The position numbers and the translations under genes were made by a program. This document shows, piece by piece, positions 17,410 to 26,900 of a DNA stretch of 48,861 nt. The notes beneath the pieces are model-generated. The model saw nothing but the letters and a program-made list of their open reading frames with translations, did not search any database and was not told the origin of the DNA. How positions within the stretch are numbered: position 1 is the first letter of the stretch; each line of letters opens with the position of its first letter. The DNA is from JAAYJR01 sp964563975 (GTDB lineage: Bacteria; Bacteroidota; Bacteroidia; Bacteroidales; Prolixibacteraceae): positions 1 through 48,861 of the forward strand of contig CAZLZJ010000010.1 in the NCBI GenBank assembly GCA_964563975.1, written 5' to 3'.

Positions 17410-18933
17410 TTATTTTTTTACATATTCAAAATCTGAGTCATACTCACAAACCACCCTAAATCCCACATGATTACAATCAGAGTACCACCAGATGCTTTTA
17501 GGTATTTGAGGGTCGGTTACCAGCCAATCCTTTGTCATAGTAAAGCTACGTTGTGCAACTCTCAAATCTTTAGCGCTATTTTTAAAGGATCCGCCCCTCA
17601 CAACATATTCAAGTCCATCCCGGGGCCCTCTGGGGTTTTTCACTACTCCCTGAGGATATTTTGCATATACCTCAGGGTCATAAAAATCGAGACAAAACTC
17701 TGCCACATTACCTAACATATTTTTCAATCCAAACGGATTTGGCTTGATCATTTCCGGAGGCTGTGTCCGGTAAGGACTATTACTCTGATAAATTACAAAA
17801 CTATTTATTTTCGTAGTATCGGCTCCAAATATTTTATTCCAAAACCTGTCCTTTTCATATTTTTTAGGAGAACCTTCAAAAAAGTAAGGCCCTGAGGTTC
17901 CTCCTCTGGCAGCATATTCCCACTCGGCCTCCGTAGGAAGTCTGTACTTTTTCCCCGTTATACTGCTCAGCCACCTGCAATATGTTTGCGCGGCATGATG
18001 AGTCATGGTAATGGCAGGCCTGCTTCCCATGCCCCATCCCTGGTCAGGAGCTCCCCAGGGAGGAGTGGCACCTGATATACCATCTGTCTCTTCGTCAACT
18101 CCGGCAGCATCAGCTTCTTTTCTTCCCTGGGAACCTGTTGCGTTGAAAAATGCCAAATACTCATTCCAGGTAACCTCAACCTCCGACATCCAGAAATCAC
18201 TCACCTCAACCTCCCGTACCGGTCCTTCATCCGGCCTTCGGTAAGGCTCATCTTCAGGGCTCCCCATATTAAAGACCCCTCCTTTTACAGCTACCATTTT
18301 AAAAGAGACAATAGTTCCGGGTATCTGTTCTGAAAAGTCCTCAAATTTATCAATATAAGCAGGCTCCATAAAGAGTTCTGCCGAATCTGCAAAGCTCTCT
18401 TCAATTACAAGAAGAGACTCACCACGGTAGTGCCCAACCTCAAGATGACACTGCACACATGACGATTCACCGGGTTCATTTACATACTTCAAATGTGACT
18501 CCCCACCCAAAGCATCGAGTGTTGAAGGAAAAAGATTTGTATGACACTTTTTACATCCGTCTTCATAAACAAATCTTTTAGAAGCTTCAAAAGTACGCTT
18601 TGCTTCCCAGTCAATCTTATCAGTGTCTTTAAAAAGATAGTAATAAAGATCGTGAAAACCATGATATGCTTTTCTTACAATGAAGTTTACAGGCTGCTCT
18701 TGGGGCGGGATATGGCAATCAACGCAGTTTGCCGAAAATCCGCTTGATGTATTATGATGATCAGACAACCTCCATGCAGCTTCTGCTTCAGGGTGTACAT
18801 GGCAAATCATGCAAAAGCTGTTGGTTGATGTATATTTTATAGTCATATTAAATATCAATATTAAGAAAAGCATAATTAAACCTCCGCCGGCCATAAACAA
18901 ATAATGCTTTCTTCTTAATTTATTCTTAACCAT
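17410..18933 (-). CDS. Tetraheme NapC/NrfH-type cytochrome c fused to a SUMF1-like domain
   Basis: The product is 507 residues. One transmembrane helix lies at about 11-31. Four CxxCH heme sites follow at 41-45, 70-74, 127-131 and 159-163, and the layout around the first two (FCMICHVHPEAE, NCVDCHIPP) matches the NapC/NirT/NrfH quinol-oxidising family. Residues about 213-497 are a formylglycine-generating-enzyme-like (SUMF1) fold: MVAVKGGVFNMGSPEDEP, RLPTEAEWEYAARGG at 331, GNVAEFC at 408, RGGSF at 446 and GFRV at 491. The cysteine pair used by real formylglycine enzymes is absent: the matching stretch reads AKDLRVAQR. It is probably an inner-membrane electron-transfer protein with a periplasmic partner or scaffold domain rather than a sulfatase maturase. 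Confidence 0.85.
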   Translation of the reverse strand: MVKNKLRRKHYLFMAGGGLIMLFLILIFNMTIKYTSTNSFCMICHVHPEAEAAWRLSDHHNTSSGFSANCVDCHIPPQEQPVNFIVRKAYHGFHDLYYYLFKDTDKIDWEAKRTFEASKRFVYEDGCKKCHTNLFPSTLDALGGESHLKYVNEPGESSCVQCHLEVGHYRGESLLVIEESFADSAELFMEPAYIDKFEDFSEQIPGTIVSFKMVAVKGGVFNMGSPEDEPYRRPDEGPVREVEVSDFWMSEVEVTWNEYLAFFNATGSQGRKEADAAGVDEETDGISGATPPWGAPDQGWGMGSRPAITMTHHAAQTYCRWLSSITGKKYRLPTEAEWEYAARGGTSGPYFFEGSPKKYEKDRFWNKIFGADTTKINSFVIYQSNSPYRTQPPEMIKPNPFGLKNMLGNVAEFCLDFYDPEVYAKYPQGVVKNPRGPRDGLEYVVRGGSFKNSAKDLRVAQRSFTMTKDWLVTDPQIPKSIWWYSDCNHVGFRVVCEYDSDFEYVKK

Positions 18934-18950
18934 CTTATTTTAAAAAATTA

Positions 18951-19364
18951 TCATGATACTTCTATAACGCTGTCTCTTAAAAATCCCCTTGAAAAGTACT
19001 CCTGATGAACAATCTGTCCGTTCCAGACAATAATATCGAGATCAATGGTACGGGGACCGAATTTTGGTGCATCTCTGTTACGGCCCAACCTGTCCTCTAT
19101 TTTTTTTAACAACAGCTCAAGCTCCTTAATCCCAAAAACAGTCTCCACTTTTACAGCTCCATTAGTATAGTCAGGCTGATCTTCAATCCCAATCGGCTTA
19201 GTTTTCAACAATTTTGAAATCTTTACCACGGTCACTTCAGAACCCAATATATCAAGCATTACCGAAATGTTTTTTTCAGCATCTATATTAGAACCTATGC
19301 CAATAATGGCAACATTCACCCCCGGGTATTTATTTTCAGTATCATTTCCAGGTTCCGGGTTCAT
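18951..19364 (-). CDS. folK: 2-amino-4-hydroxy-6-hydroxymethyldihydropteridine pyrophosphokinase
   Basis: The product is 137 residues. It transfers pyrophosphate from ATP to 6-hydroxymethyl-dihydropterin in folate synthesis. The N-terminal VAIIGIGSNIDAEKNI, the central KPIGIEDQPDYTNGAVKVET and the ATP- and metal-binding segment RNRDAPKFGPRTIDLDII are diagnostic. It is short compared with the usual 155-165 residues and ends soon after the core, so the C-terminal part is reduced. It lies 43 bases after folB in the same run. Confidence 0.88.
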   Translation of the reverse strand: MNPEPGNDTENKYPGVNVAIIGIGSNIDAEKNISVMLDILGSEVTVVKISKLLKTKPIGIEDQPDYTNGAVKVETVFGIKELELLLKKIEDRLGRNRDAPKFGPRTIDLDIIVWNGQIVHQEYFSRGFLRDSVIEVS

Positions 19365-19407
19365 CTTTCCAAATATTAATTATTCTCTTATACTATTTAA
19401 AAAAACA

Positions 19408-19767
19408 TCAGATATTTCTCTTTTTTTCCATTGTTACCGACACCGATTTGGCAAAACGCAATGCATGAGGCTTATCAACTTCCACCTTTGCATATCTGAC
19501 TCTTTCATCTTCCATCAGCAGATTCAGAATATTATGAGTTAAAACCTCCAATAATTTATGACGTCCTTTCTCTACAAAAGAAATTACTTTTTTTGTTAAT
19601 TCTTTATAATTAAGAATATTTTCCGGATCATCTCTCTCTAAAAACTCTTTTGACGTATTATACTCTATCTCAAAATTAATTAATACATCTTGTTGATTTA
19701 CAAGCTCCTCGGGATTAAAACCTATAAAGGTGCGCAGTAATAAATTTTTAACTTTTATTTTAGTCAT
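19408..19767 (-). CDS. folB: Dihydroneopterin aldolase
   Basis: The product is 119 residues. It cleaves 7,8-dihydroneopterin to 6-hydroxymethyl-dihydropterin and glycolaldehyde. The start IKVKNLLLRTFIGFNPEELVNQQDVLINFEI follows the family pattern. NYKELTKKVISFVEKGRHKLLEVLTHNI carries the conserved tyrosine and the KLLE region near the active site, and KVEVDKPHALRFAKSVSV closes the fold. It starts one base after the stop of the SDR gene and precedes folK. Confidence 0.9.
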   Translation of the reverse strand: MTKIKVKNLLLRTFIGFNPEELVNQQDVLINFEIEYNTSKEFLERDDPENILNYKELTKKVISFVEKGRHKLLEVLTHNILNLLMEDERVRYAKVEVDKPHALRFAKSVSVTMEKKRNI

Positions 19768-19768
19768 T

Positions 19769-20503
19769 TTAATAATTATCAGTATAACCTAAATTTTCTC
19801 CACCGTCAGCAAAAATTAACTGACCGGTGACATAATCATTTTCCAAAATAAAAACGAGACTTTTAATAATAGCTTCAATATTTCCTGCTCTTTTCAAAGG
19901 CACTTTTTCTGCCAGTTTTTCAAGATAGTCTGAGCCTTTCCCCTCAGGCGGAAGGATCAATCCGGGAGCTATGGCATTAACACGTATTGCAGGAGCAAAT
20001 TCAAAAGCTGCCATCTTGGTAAGATTCCACAAAGCCTGTTTTGACAATGAATATGCTGCATAACTGAAACTGTTTTTTACAATTCGTGTATCAACCATAT
20101 TAACTATATTGCCACTTTTAAAATAGTTGGCAAAATCACGAATCAAAATAAAAGGAGATTTCAGATGAATATTAAAATTTTTATCTAATACAGCTGATGA
20201 GGTTTTTGCAATGGATGCAGGCATATAAGCTGAAGCATTATTTATCAGCAGTTCGATTTTTTCATAGCCGGAAGCCACTACAGGAATCAGACTTTCAATG
20301 TCAGATAATATTGACAGGTCTGCTTTAACCATTGAAAATCTTTGATTTGGGTAACTCATCTGCAGCTCTCCGACAAATTTCAAAGCTTCTTTTTCTGATG
20401 AATTATAATGAACTATTATATCCCATCCCAATCCGGCCAGGTATTCTGACATTGCCCTGCCAATACGCTTAGATGCGCCGGTAATTAATGCTGCCCTCCC
20501 CAT
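19769..20503 (-). CDS. SDR family pteridine reductase-like protein (FolM/PTR1 type)
   Basis: The product is 244 residues. The cofactor site TGASKRIGRAM at 7-17, with HYNSSEKEA after beta-2, is typical of NADPH-dependent PTR1/FolM enzymes. NNASAYMPAS is the NNAG-like motif. The active site has YSLSK, and the usual catalytic serine is replaced by aspartate in VNMVDTRIV, as in PTR1 and FolM. These enzymes reduce dihydromonapterin, biopterin or dihydrofolate. It sits three bases after ribE and one base before folB. I infer a role in pterin or folate reduction; a generic SDR is the alternative. Confidence 0.75.
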   Translation of the reverse strand: MGRAALITGASKRIGRAMSEYLAGLGWDIIVHYNSSEKEALKFVGELQMSYPNQRFSMVKADLSILSDIESLIPVVASGYEKIELLINNASAYMPASIAKTSSAVLDKNFNIHLKSPFILIRDFANYFKSGNIVNMVDTRIVKNSFSYAAYSLSKQALWNLTKMAAFEFAPAIRVNAIAPGLILPPEGKGSDYLEKLAEKVPLKRAGNIEAIIKSLVFILENDYVTGQLIFADGGENLGYTDNY

Positions 20504-20505
20504 TT

Positions 20506-21114
20506 TTATCTGTAAGAGATTAATTTGCTTAGATACTTTCCAATAATATCGAACTCTAAATTAACAACTGTTCCGGGGTTAAAAGTGTGAAAATTTGTAA
20601 TCTCATAAGTATATGGTATTATTGCTACCTGAAATGAACTGTCTTTTGAATTCACAACAGTCAGGCTTACTCCATTGACCGTCACAGATCCTTTTTCCAC
20701 AGTTATATAACCCTGCTTTACCAGCTCTGGATCCGGGCTGTATTCAAAAGTATAATACCAGCTCCCATTTGCTTCTTCTACCTTTGTGCATACTGCCGTC
20801 TGATCAACATGTCCCTGTACTATATGCCCGTCGAGCCGTCCATTCATAACCAAACTTCTCTCCAAATTTACTTTTGACCCTGCTTCAAGCAATCCCAAGT
20901 TTGATTTTAACAGTGTCTCTTTAATGGCAGTAACTTTATAGGTCTTAGCCTTTTTATCCACTTCAACAACAGTTAAACAGACTCCGTTATGAGATAAACT
21001 CTGATCAACTGCCAATTGATCGGCAAATGAACAGTTCAGTGTAAAATGCACATTGTCTTTCTCCTTTTCAATAGCCGTTACTATACCATACTCTTCAACA
21101 ATTCCTGAAAACAT
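20506..21114 (-). CDS. ribE: Riboflavin synthase, alpha subunit
   Basis: The product is 202 residues made of two similar lumazine-binding barrels. It converts two 6,7-dimethyl-8-ribityllumazine molecules to riboflavin and a pyrimidine product. The start MFSGIVEEYGIV is the family signature. NGVCLTVVEVD in the first half is repeated as NGVSLTVVNS in the second, and GHIVQGHVDQTA lies between them. It is 29 bases after cysS and three bases before the pteridine reductase-like gene; both enzymes handle GTP-derived pterin or lumazine compounds. Confidence 0.95.
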   Translation of the reverse strand: MFSGIVEEYGIVTAIEKEKDNVHFTLNCSFADQLAVDQSLSHNGVCLTVVEVDKKAKTYKVTAIKETLLKSNLGLLEAGSKVNLERSLVMNGRLDGHIVQGHVDQTAVCTKVEEANGSWYYTFEYSPDPELVKQGYITVEKGSVTVNGVSLTVVNSKDSSFQVAIIPYTYEITNFHTFNPGTVVNLEFDIIGKYLSKLISYR

Positions 21115-21142
21115 TATTTTTTAAAATAAAAATTAACCTTTT

Positions 21143-22624
21143 TTATACTCTTTTTATTTTCCACTCAAATCCATCTTTAGTATCTTTTACCTCAATTCCG
21201 AGAGAGTTAAGTCCGTCTCTTATCCGATCGGCAGTTTGCCACTCCTTTTTATTTTTCGCCTCTACCCTCAGGCTCAGCAATAACTCCACTACCTCATTCA
21301 ATACTTTATCTGCTTCTCCCTCTTCACTCTTTTCGTCAATCAATCCGAGGATATCAAAAACTACAGTATTAAAAAGCATTTTCAAATCATCAATATCCTG
21401 CTTCGTCAAAAAATCTGTTCCTCCCCTGATTGAATTTATCATTTTCACCCCATCAAAAAGGGATGCAATTGCAACCGGACTATTAAGATCATCACTCAGT
21501 GCAACAAAAATTTTCTCTTTTAATCCCGCCACATCAACAGTTGAATTTTCTGAAGCTGAAAGATCATTTAAAGCCCCGGCGGCTTCCATCAGCCTTGCCA
21601 ATCCTTTCTCCGATGCCCTCAGCGCTTCATTGGAAAAATCCAATGTACTTCTGTAATGAGCCTGCAACAAAAAGAATCTGATTGTCATTGGAGAATAAGC
21701 CTTTTCCAACAGTTCATGATTTCCTGAAAAAATCTCATCCAAAGTGATAAAGTTTCCAAGCGACCTGGCCATTTTCTGCCCATTGATCGTTATCATATTA
21801 TTGTGCATCCAGTACCTTACAGACTCCTTTCCAAGGCTGGCGGTCGACTGTGCTATTTCGCATTCATGATGAGGAAAAGCAAGATCCATGCCCCCTCCGT
21901 GTATATCAAATATTTCCCCGAGATATTTAATGCTCATTGCTGAACACTCAAGGTGCCATCCCGGAAAACCACTGCTCCATTTCGAGGGCCACTGCATTAT
22001 ATGTTCCGGAGATGCCTTTTTCCATAAAGCAAAATCAAAGGGGTTCTTTTTTTCATCCTGGCCATCAAGCTTCCTTGTATTTGTTTTTATCTCTTCTATA
22101 TTTCGGCCCGACAGCTTCCCATAATGATATTTCTCATTATACTTTTCAACATCAAAATAGACAGAACCATTTACTTCGTATGCAAAACCATTTTTATATA
22201 TCCGGTCTATCATTTGCAGCTGCTCTATAATATGCCCGGAGGCCCGGGGCTCAATATCAGGCGGAAGGGTATTCAGCTGCCTCATATTGCGGTGAAAAGT
22301 ATTCATATACTTTTGAACTACTTCCATAGGCTCCAGCTGCTCTATTCTTGCTTTTTTTAAAATTTTATCCTCGCCTGTCTCCTCATCCTCATTTTCGAGA
22401 TGCCCCACATCGGTGATATTCCTGACATACCTGACCTTATAACCAAGGTATTTCAAGTATCTTACCAGCAGGTCAAATGTTATATTCGGCCGCGCATGCC
22501 CCAGATGTGAATCACTGTATACGGTAGGCCCGCACACATAAAGCCCGGCCCTCCCCTCAACTAAGGAATTAAATGGTTCTTTTTTACGAGTTAATGTATT
22601 ATAAATTGTAAGTTTATTACTCAT
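21143..22624 (-). CDS. cysS: Cysteinyl-tRNA synthetase
   Basis: The product is 493 residues from the ATG at 22624; ten extra upstream codons would place the start inside the promoter. It charges tRNA-Cys. YVCGPTVYSDSHLGHARP holds the first zinc cysteine and a normal HLGH motif. The other zinc ligands are in WHLECSAM and AFPHHECEIAQ. The second class I signature reads KMARS (residues 284-288) instead of KMSKS. The C-terminal helical anticodon domain is present. A TACCTTTG promoter element lies 28 bases upstream. Confidence 0.95.
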   Translation of the reverse strand: MSNKLTIYNTLTRKKEPFNSLVEGRAGLYVCGPTVYSDSHLGHARPNITFDLLVRYLKYLGYKVRYVRNITDVGHLENEDEETGEDKILKKARIEQLEPMEVVQKYMNTFHRNMRQLNTLPPDIEPRASGHIIEQLQMIDRIYKNGFAYEVNGSVYFDVEKYNEKYHYGKLSGRNIEEIKTNTRKLDGQDEKKNPFDFALWKKASPEHIMQWPSKWSSGFPGWHLECSAMSIKYLGEIFDIHGGGMDLAFPHHECEIAQSTASLGKESVRYWMHNNMITINGQKMARSLGNFITLDEIFSGNHELLEKAYSPMTIRFFLLQAHYRSTLDFSNEALRASEKGLARLMEAAGALNDLSASENSTVDVAGLKEKIFVALSDDLNSPVAIASLFDGVKMINSIRGGTDFLTKQDIDDLKMLFNTVVFDILGLIDEKSEEGEADKVLNEVVELLLSLRVEAKNKKEWQTADRIRDGLNSLGIEVKDTKDGFEWKIKRV

Positions 22625-22651
22625 TAAGGTCAATAATTTTACCGAAAAACA

Positions 22652-22659
22652 CAAAGGTA
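22652..22659 (-). promoter_or_regulatory. Putative -7 element TACCTTTG for cysS and the downstream run
   Basis: On the minus strand TACCTTTG matches TAnnTTTG and lies 27 bases before the cysS ATG. It could start the long transcript toward ribE, folB and folK. Its position argues against the upstream in-frame start at 22654. Confidence 0.5.
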
Positions 22660-22743
22660 AAATAAAAGAGGAAAAAAGATTGTGTTTTATATAGGAAAGG
22701 TAACGGTAATAGTGTTAAGGGGTAAATAGTTGCAGGTTGGTTC

Positions 22744-23397
22744 CTAAGATTCAGCAGCTTGCAGCTCATCTTCCTTTTTTGAATTCTCAAACTTATCAAA
22801 AAACTTACGATGAAAAAGAAGTATTGTAAATATGCCAATTGTTATACATGAATCTGCAATATTAAATACCGGCCTGAAAAAGATAAATTCATCTCCTCCC
22901 CTGAAAGGCATCCATTTAGGTATTGTTCCCTGAATAATGGGAAAGTAAAACATATCAACTACTTTACCATGAAAAAAACCGGCATAGCCGCCGCCTTCCG
23001 GCAGAAACTGAGCAACCTGGCCATAACTGTGATTAAAAATAAGGCCATAAAACAAGCTGTCAATAATATTTCCCAAAGCCCCGACAAATATAAGTGCAAT
23101 GCTCACCAAAAAACTAAAAGGCACCTCTTTATCACGGCTCAGCCTGAGCAGGTACCACCCGATAGCAATCACAGCAACAATCCTAAACAGGCTGAGAAAC
23201 AGTTTACCATACTTTCCGGCAAATTCAAATCCGAAAGCCATCCCGTTATTTTCAACAAAATGGAGTATAAACCAATTTTTAAAAATCACAATCTCCTCTC
23301 CAAGAGACAAATTGGTTTTAATCCAAAATTTCAAAACCTGATCTGCAATAAGAAGAATCAGTATAAGCAAACCCAGTTTCAGCTTTCGGTCTTTCAT
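22744..23397 (-). CDS. lspA: Lipoprotein signal peptidase II
   Basis: The product is 217 residues with four transmembrane helices. It cuts prolipoprotein signal peptides ahead of the lipidated cysteine. The N-terminal LLIADQVLKFWIK and FVENNGMAFGF are conserved. The aspartate pair lies in GKVVDMFYF (Asp148) and FNIADSCI (Asp182). It is longer than the roughly 165 residues of E. coli because of an insert around 121-145, between the GNIID segment and the VVD motif; larger forms occur in Bacteroidota. The window itself encodes several likely substrates, such as the DUF4837 protein, the M48 protease and LptC. Confidence 0.94.
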   Translation of the reverse strand: MKDRKLKLGLLILILLIADQVLKFWIKTNLSLGEEIVIFKNWFILHFVENNGMAFGFEFAGKYGKLFLSLFRIVAVIAIGWYLLRLSRDKEVPFSFLVSIALIFVGALGNIIDSLFYGLIFNHSYGQVAQFLPEGGGYAGFFHGKVVDMFYFPIIQGTIPKWMPFRGGDEFIFFRPVFNIADSCITIGIFTILLFHRKFFDKFENSKKEDELQAAES

Positions 23398-23408
23398 TTT
23401 TTTATCAT

Positions 23409-23449
23409 AAAAAACTCCCGGAATTTTCTTTTTGTGCAGATATCCGGGA
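23409..23449 (-). terminator. Possible rho-independent terminator after the DksA-like gene
   Basis: On the minus strand a seven-base stem TCCCGGA/TCCGGGA (23443-23449 with 23416-23422) closes a 20-base loop and is followed by GTTTTTT. It lies between the DksA-like gene and lspA, so lspA may be partly uncoupled. The long loop makes this only moderately convincing. Confidence 0.5.
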
Positions 23450-23477
23450 ATAATAAAATATTACTATTCCTAATCAG

Positions 23478-23855
23478 CTACCCCATTTTCTTTTTTGCAT
23501 CTATACTAAGTGTTGCATGCGGCACAGCACGCAATCGTTCTTTAGAGATCAGCTTCCCTGTCTCACGGCAAATACCGTAAGTTTTATTCTCTATTCTGAC
23601 GAGAGCAGCCTGCAGATGCTGTATAAACTTCAGCTGCCTTTGAGCTAACTTGCCGGCCTCCTCTTTCGATAAAGTAGCGGCGCCCTCCTCGAGTACTTTA
23701 AATGTAGGCGAAGTATCCTGGGTGTCGTTCTCATCGCCATGAGTGATGGAACTCTTATACATTCCGTAATCTTCCTGAGCCTTCTTAAGCTTTTGAAGTA
23801 TAAGTTGTTTAAATTCCTTCAACTCTTCATCCGAATATCTGTTTTTTTTTCCCAT
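23478..23855 (-). CDS. TraR/DksA family protein without the zinc cysteines
   Basis: The product is 125 residues. An N-terminal coiled coil (ELKEFKQLILQKLKKAQEDY) is followed by an acidic stretch (GDENDTQDTSP), a second helix and the globular TYGICRETGKLISKERLRAVPHATLSI. That last segment is the DksA zinc-finger region, but only one of its four usual cysteines remains. DksA acts in the RNA polymerase secondary channel with ppGpp at stable RNA promoters. Such cysteine-poor forms are common in Bacteroidota. It lies between ileS and lspA. Confidence 0.88.
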   Translation of the reverse strand: MGKKNRYSDEELKEFKQLILQKLKKAQEDYGMYKSSITHGDENDTQDTSPTFKVLEEGAATLSKEEAGKLAQRQLKFIQHLQAALVRIENKTYGICRETGKLISKERLRAVPHATLSIDAKKKMG

Positions 23856-23945
23856 TTTAAAAAACTTTAATAATTACCATCCTCTCAAACAGCCGCCCTA
23901 ATTTAATAATTTTTTATCATACATTTTAATAACCGGAAATTTCAC

Positions 23946-26900
23946 CTAAATTAGTTTTTTAACCTCGATCCGGGCTATGACATCTTTGTCAATTTCAACA
24001 TCTTTTGCCGGCGGTGCAGAAAGTTCATCTGCCAAATAAATATCAAGAGCCAGAGTCTGCTCACAAATATAATTTCTGAAATTCATAACAGCTTCATTAA
24101 TTTCATCATTTTTCAATATCTTCAGCTCTATCCTGTCGGTGACTTCAAAATTGCTCTCTTTCCTGAGATTTTGGATTTTATTTATAAACTCACGAGCTAT
24201 CCCCTCCTGTTTCAGCTCTTCGGTAATATTTATATCCAAGGCAACAGTCAGCTGCCCTTCAGTAGCTAAAGTCCACCCCGGAATATCTTCTGTTCGTATT
24301 TCAACATCTTCCTTTTTTATGACAATTTGATTTTCACCTGCAGTGATAACAATCTCACCTGTTTCTTCAAGCTTTTTAATTTCTGCCTGGTCAACCCCGG
24401 TAAGAGCACCGGCAATCTTTTTCATCAGCTTACCATACTTAGGGCCAAGAGCTTTATAGTCAGGGATAAGCTTCTTCCTGATCATTCCTGAAGTATCTTT
24501 AAGATATTCTACCGATTTAATATTAACCTCGGACATAATAATATCCTTAACTTCATCAAACTGCCTGATAAATTTTTCTGAAATTACAGGAACAATTATT
24601 TTTGCCAATGGTTGCCTCACTTTAATTTTTTCTTTCCTTCTAAGCGCCAATATCATAGATGAAGCTTTCTGGGCAATTTCCATTTTCTCCTCTAATCCGG
24701 TATCAATAAGTGATTTATCGCATACAGGAAAATCTGACAGATGAACACTTTGAACCTTTTCGCGACCGGTAACACTGTTAAGGTCAATAAAGAGCTGATC
24801 GGCATAAAATGGCGCTATGGGAGCCATCAGTCTGGCAACTGTTTCAAGACATATATAAAGTGTTTGAAAAGCAGAAATCTTATCAGCACCATATTCGCCA
24901 CCCCAATATCTTTTTCTGCTTAACCTTACAAACCAATTACTTAGATTTTCTATTACAAACTCAGAAATAGCACGACCTGCACGGGTGGGTTCATAATTTT
25001 CATAGCTCTCATTTACCTCTTTAACAAGTGTGTTTAACAGGGAGATTATCCATCTGTCAAGTTCAGGCCTTTCATAAACAGGTATTTCAGGCTCTTTGTA
25101 AATAAAATTATCTACATTGGCATAAAGAGCAAAAAAGTTATATGTATTATATAGTGTGCCAAAAAATTTTCTCTTTACTTCGTCCACACCATCAAAATCA
25201 AACTTCAGGTTATCCCAGGGTTGAGCATTAGTGATCATATACCAGCGCAAAGGGTCTGAACCGTACTGATCAATGGTTTCAAAGGGATCGACTGCATTCC
25301 CGAGACGTTTCGACATCTTATTTCCTTTTTTGTCGAGTACCAAACCTGTAGAGATAATATTTTTGAATGCCACTGAATCGCTGACCATGCCGGCAATAGA
25401 GTGGAGGGTAAAAAACCATCCTCTTGTCTGATCAACTCCTTCGGCAATAAAATCTGCAGGAAAGAGCGCATGCCATTTACTGCTCTCTTCATTACCGCCA
25501 AATAAGCTGTTAAAAGGGTAATGGTGCTGAGCATAAGGCATAGCTCCCGAATCAAACCACACATCTATCAGATCGGATTCACGATACATTTTTTTGCCGG
25601 TCGGGGAGACCAATATTATATTATCAATATGAGGCTTATGCAGATCAATCTTTTCATAATTCTCTTTAGATAAGTCGTTAGTATCAAATTCTGAAAATGA
25701 ATTTCCTGCCATGAACCCTGCTGCTACAGACCTGTTTATCTCACCAACCAATTCAGCAACCGATCCTATGCATATCTCTTCGGAACCATCTTCCGTGCGC
25801 CATACAGGTAAGGGGGTACCCCAGAATCTCGAACGGCTCAGATTCCAGTCGACCAGATTCTCAAGCCAGTTCCCAAATCTCCCTGACCCTGTAGATTGAG
25901 GTTTCCAGTTAATTGTATTGTTCAATTCAACCAGCCTCTTTTTAACCGCAGTGGTCTTAATGAACCAGGAATCAAGCGGATAATAAAGAACAGGCTTATC
26001 GGTGCGCCAGCAATGGGGATAATTATGGACATGTTTTTCAATCCTGAATGCTTTATTATTATACTTAAGCATAACAGCTATATCAACATCAACAGAAGGA
26101 TCGTCTTCTCCCAGCCTGTCGTCATATTCATTCTTTACGGGCCTCCCTGCAAATTCGCTATAACTCTTCAGATTGACATACTTTTCAACAAACTTTTCCG
26201 ACATCTCATTGATTGAGAAAAACTTCCCTTTCCGATCCACCATCGCCTGAGTTTTCCCGTCAATGTCATAAATTAACAGGGGAACAATCCCATTTTGCCG
26301 GGCAACCCTGTCGTCGTCAGCCCCAAAGGTAGGAGCCATGTGCACTATACCTGTTCCATCCTCAATAGTGACAAAATCACCTGTTATAACTTCAAAAGCT
26401 TTCCCTTCCGGTTTAACCCAATCAATTAATTGCTCATATTGAACTCCGGCTAATGTTTTACCGGTATATTCACCTGTTATTTTAAAAGGAATTTGTTTGT
26501 CTCCCGGCTTATACCCGTCAAAAGGTACTTCTTCATTCTTTTTATCAAAATATGCAAAAAGCAGCTCTTTTGCCAAAATAAAGCTACATGGTAATCCGGT
26601 GTAAGGATTAAATGACTGCACCTTCACATATCTGATCCCGGGGCCTACACATAATGCAGTATTTGAAGGCAATGTCCATGGAGTTGTTGTCCAGGCCAAA
26701 AAACAAAGATCACTCTCACCTTTGTCAAAAAGAAAATCGGACCTTTCATTTCGTTTCACTTTAAACTGAGCCACAACTGTAGTATCAGTGACATCACGAT
26801 AACATCCCGGCTGGTTAAGTTCATGGGAGCTAAGCCCTGTCCCTGCTGCAGGAGAGTACGGCTGAACAGTATACCCTTTATAAAGTAATCCCTTTTGATA

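Noticed and set aside
22969..23580. 203-residue open frame antisense to lspA
   Set aside because: It runs across lspA and the DksA-like gene in the opposite sense; composition is that of a shadow frame.
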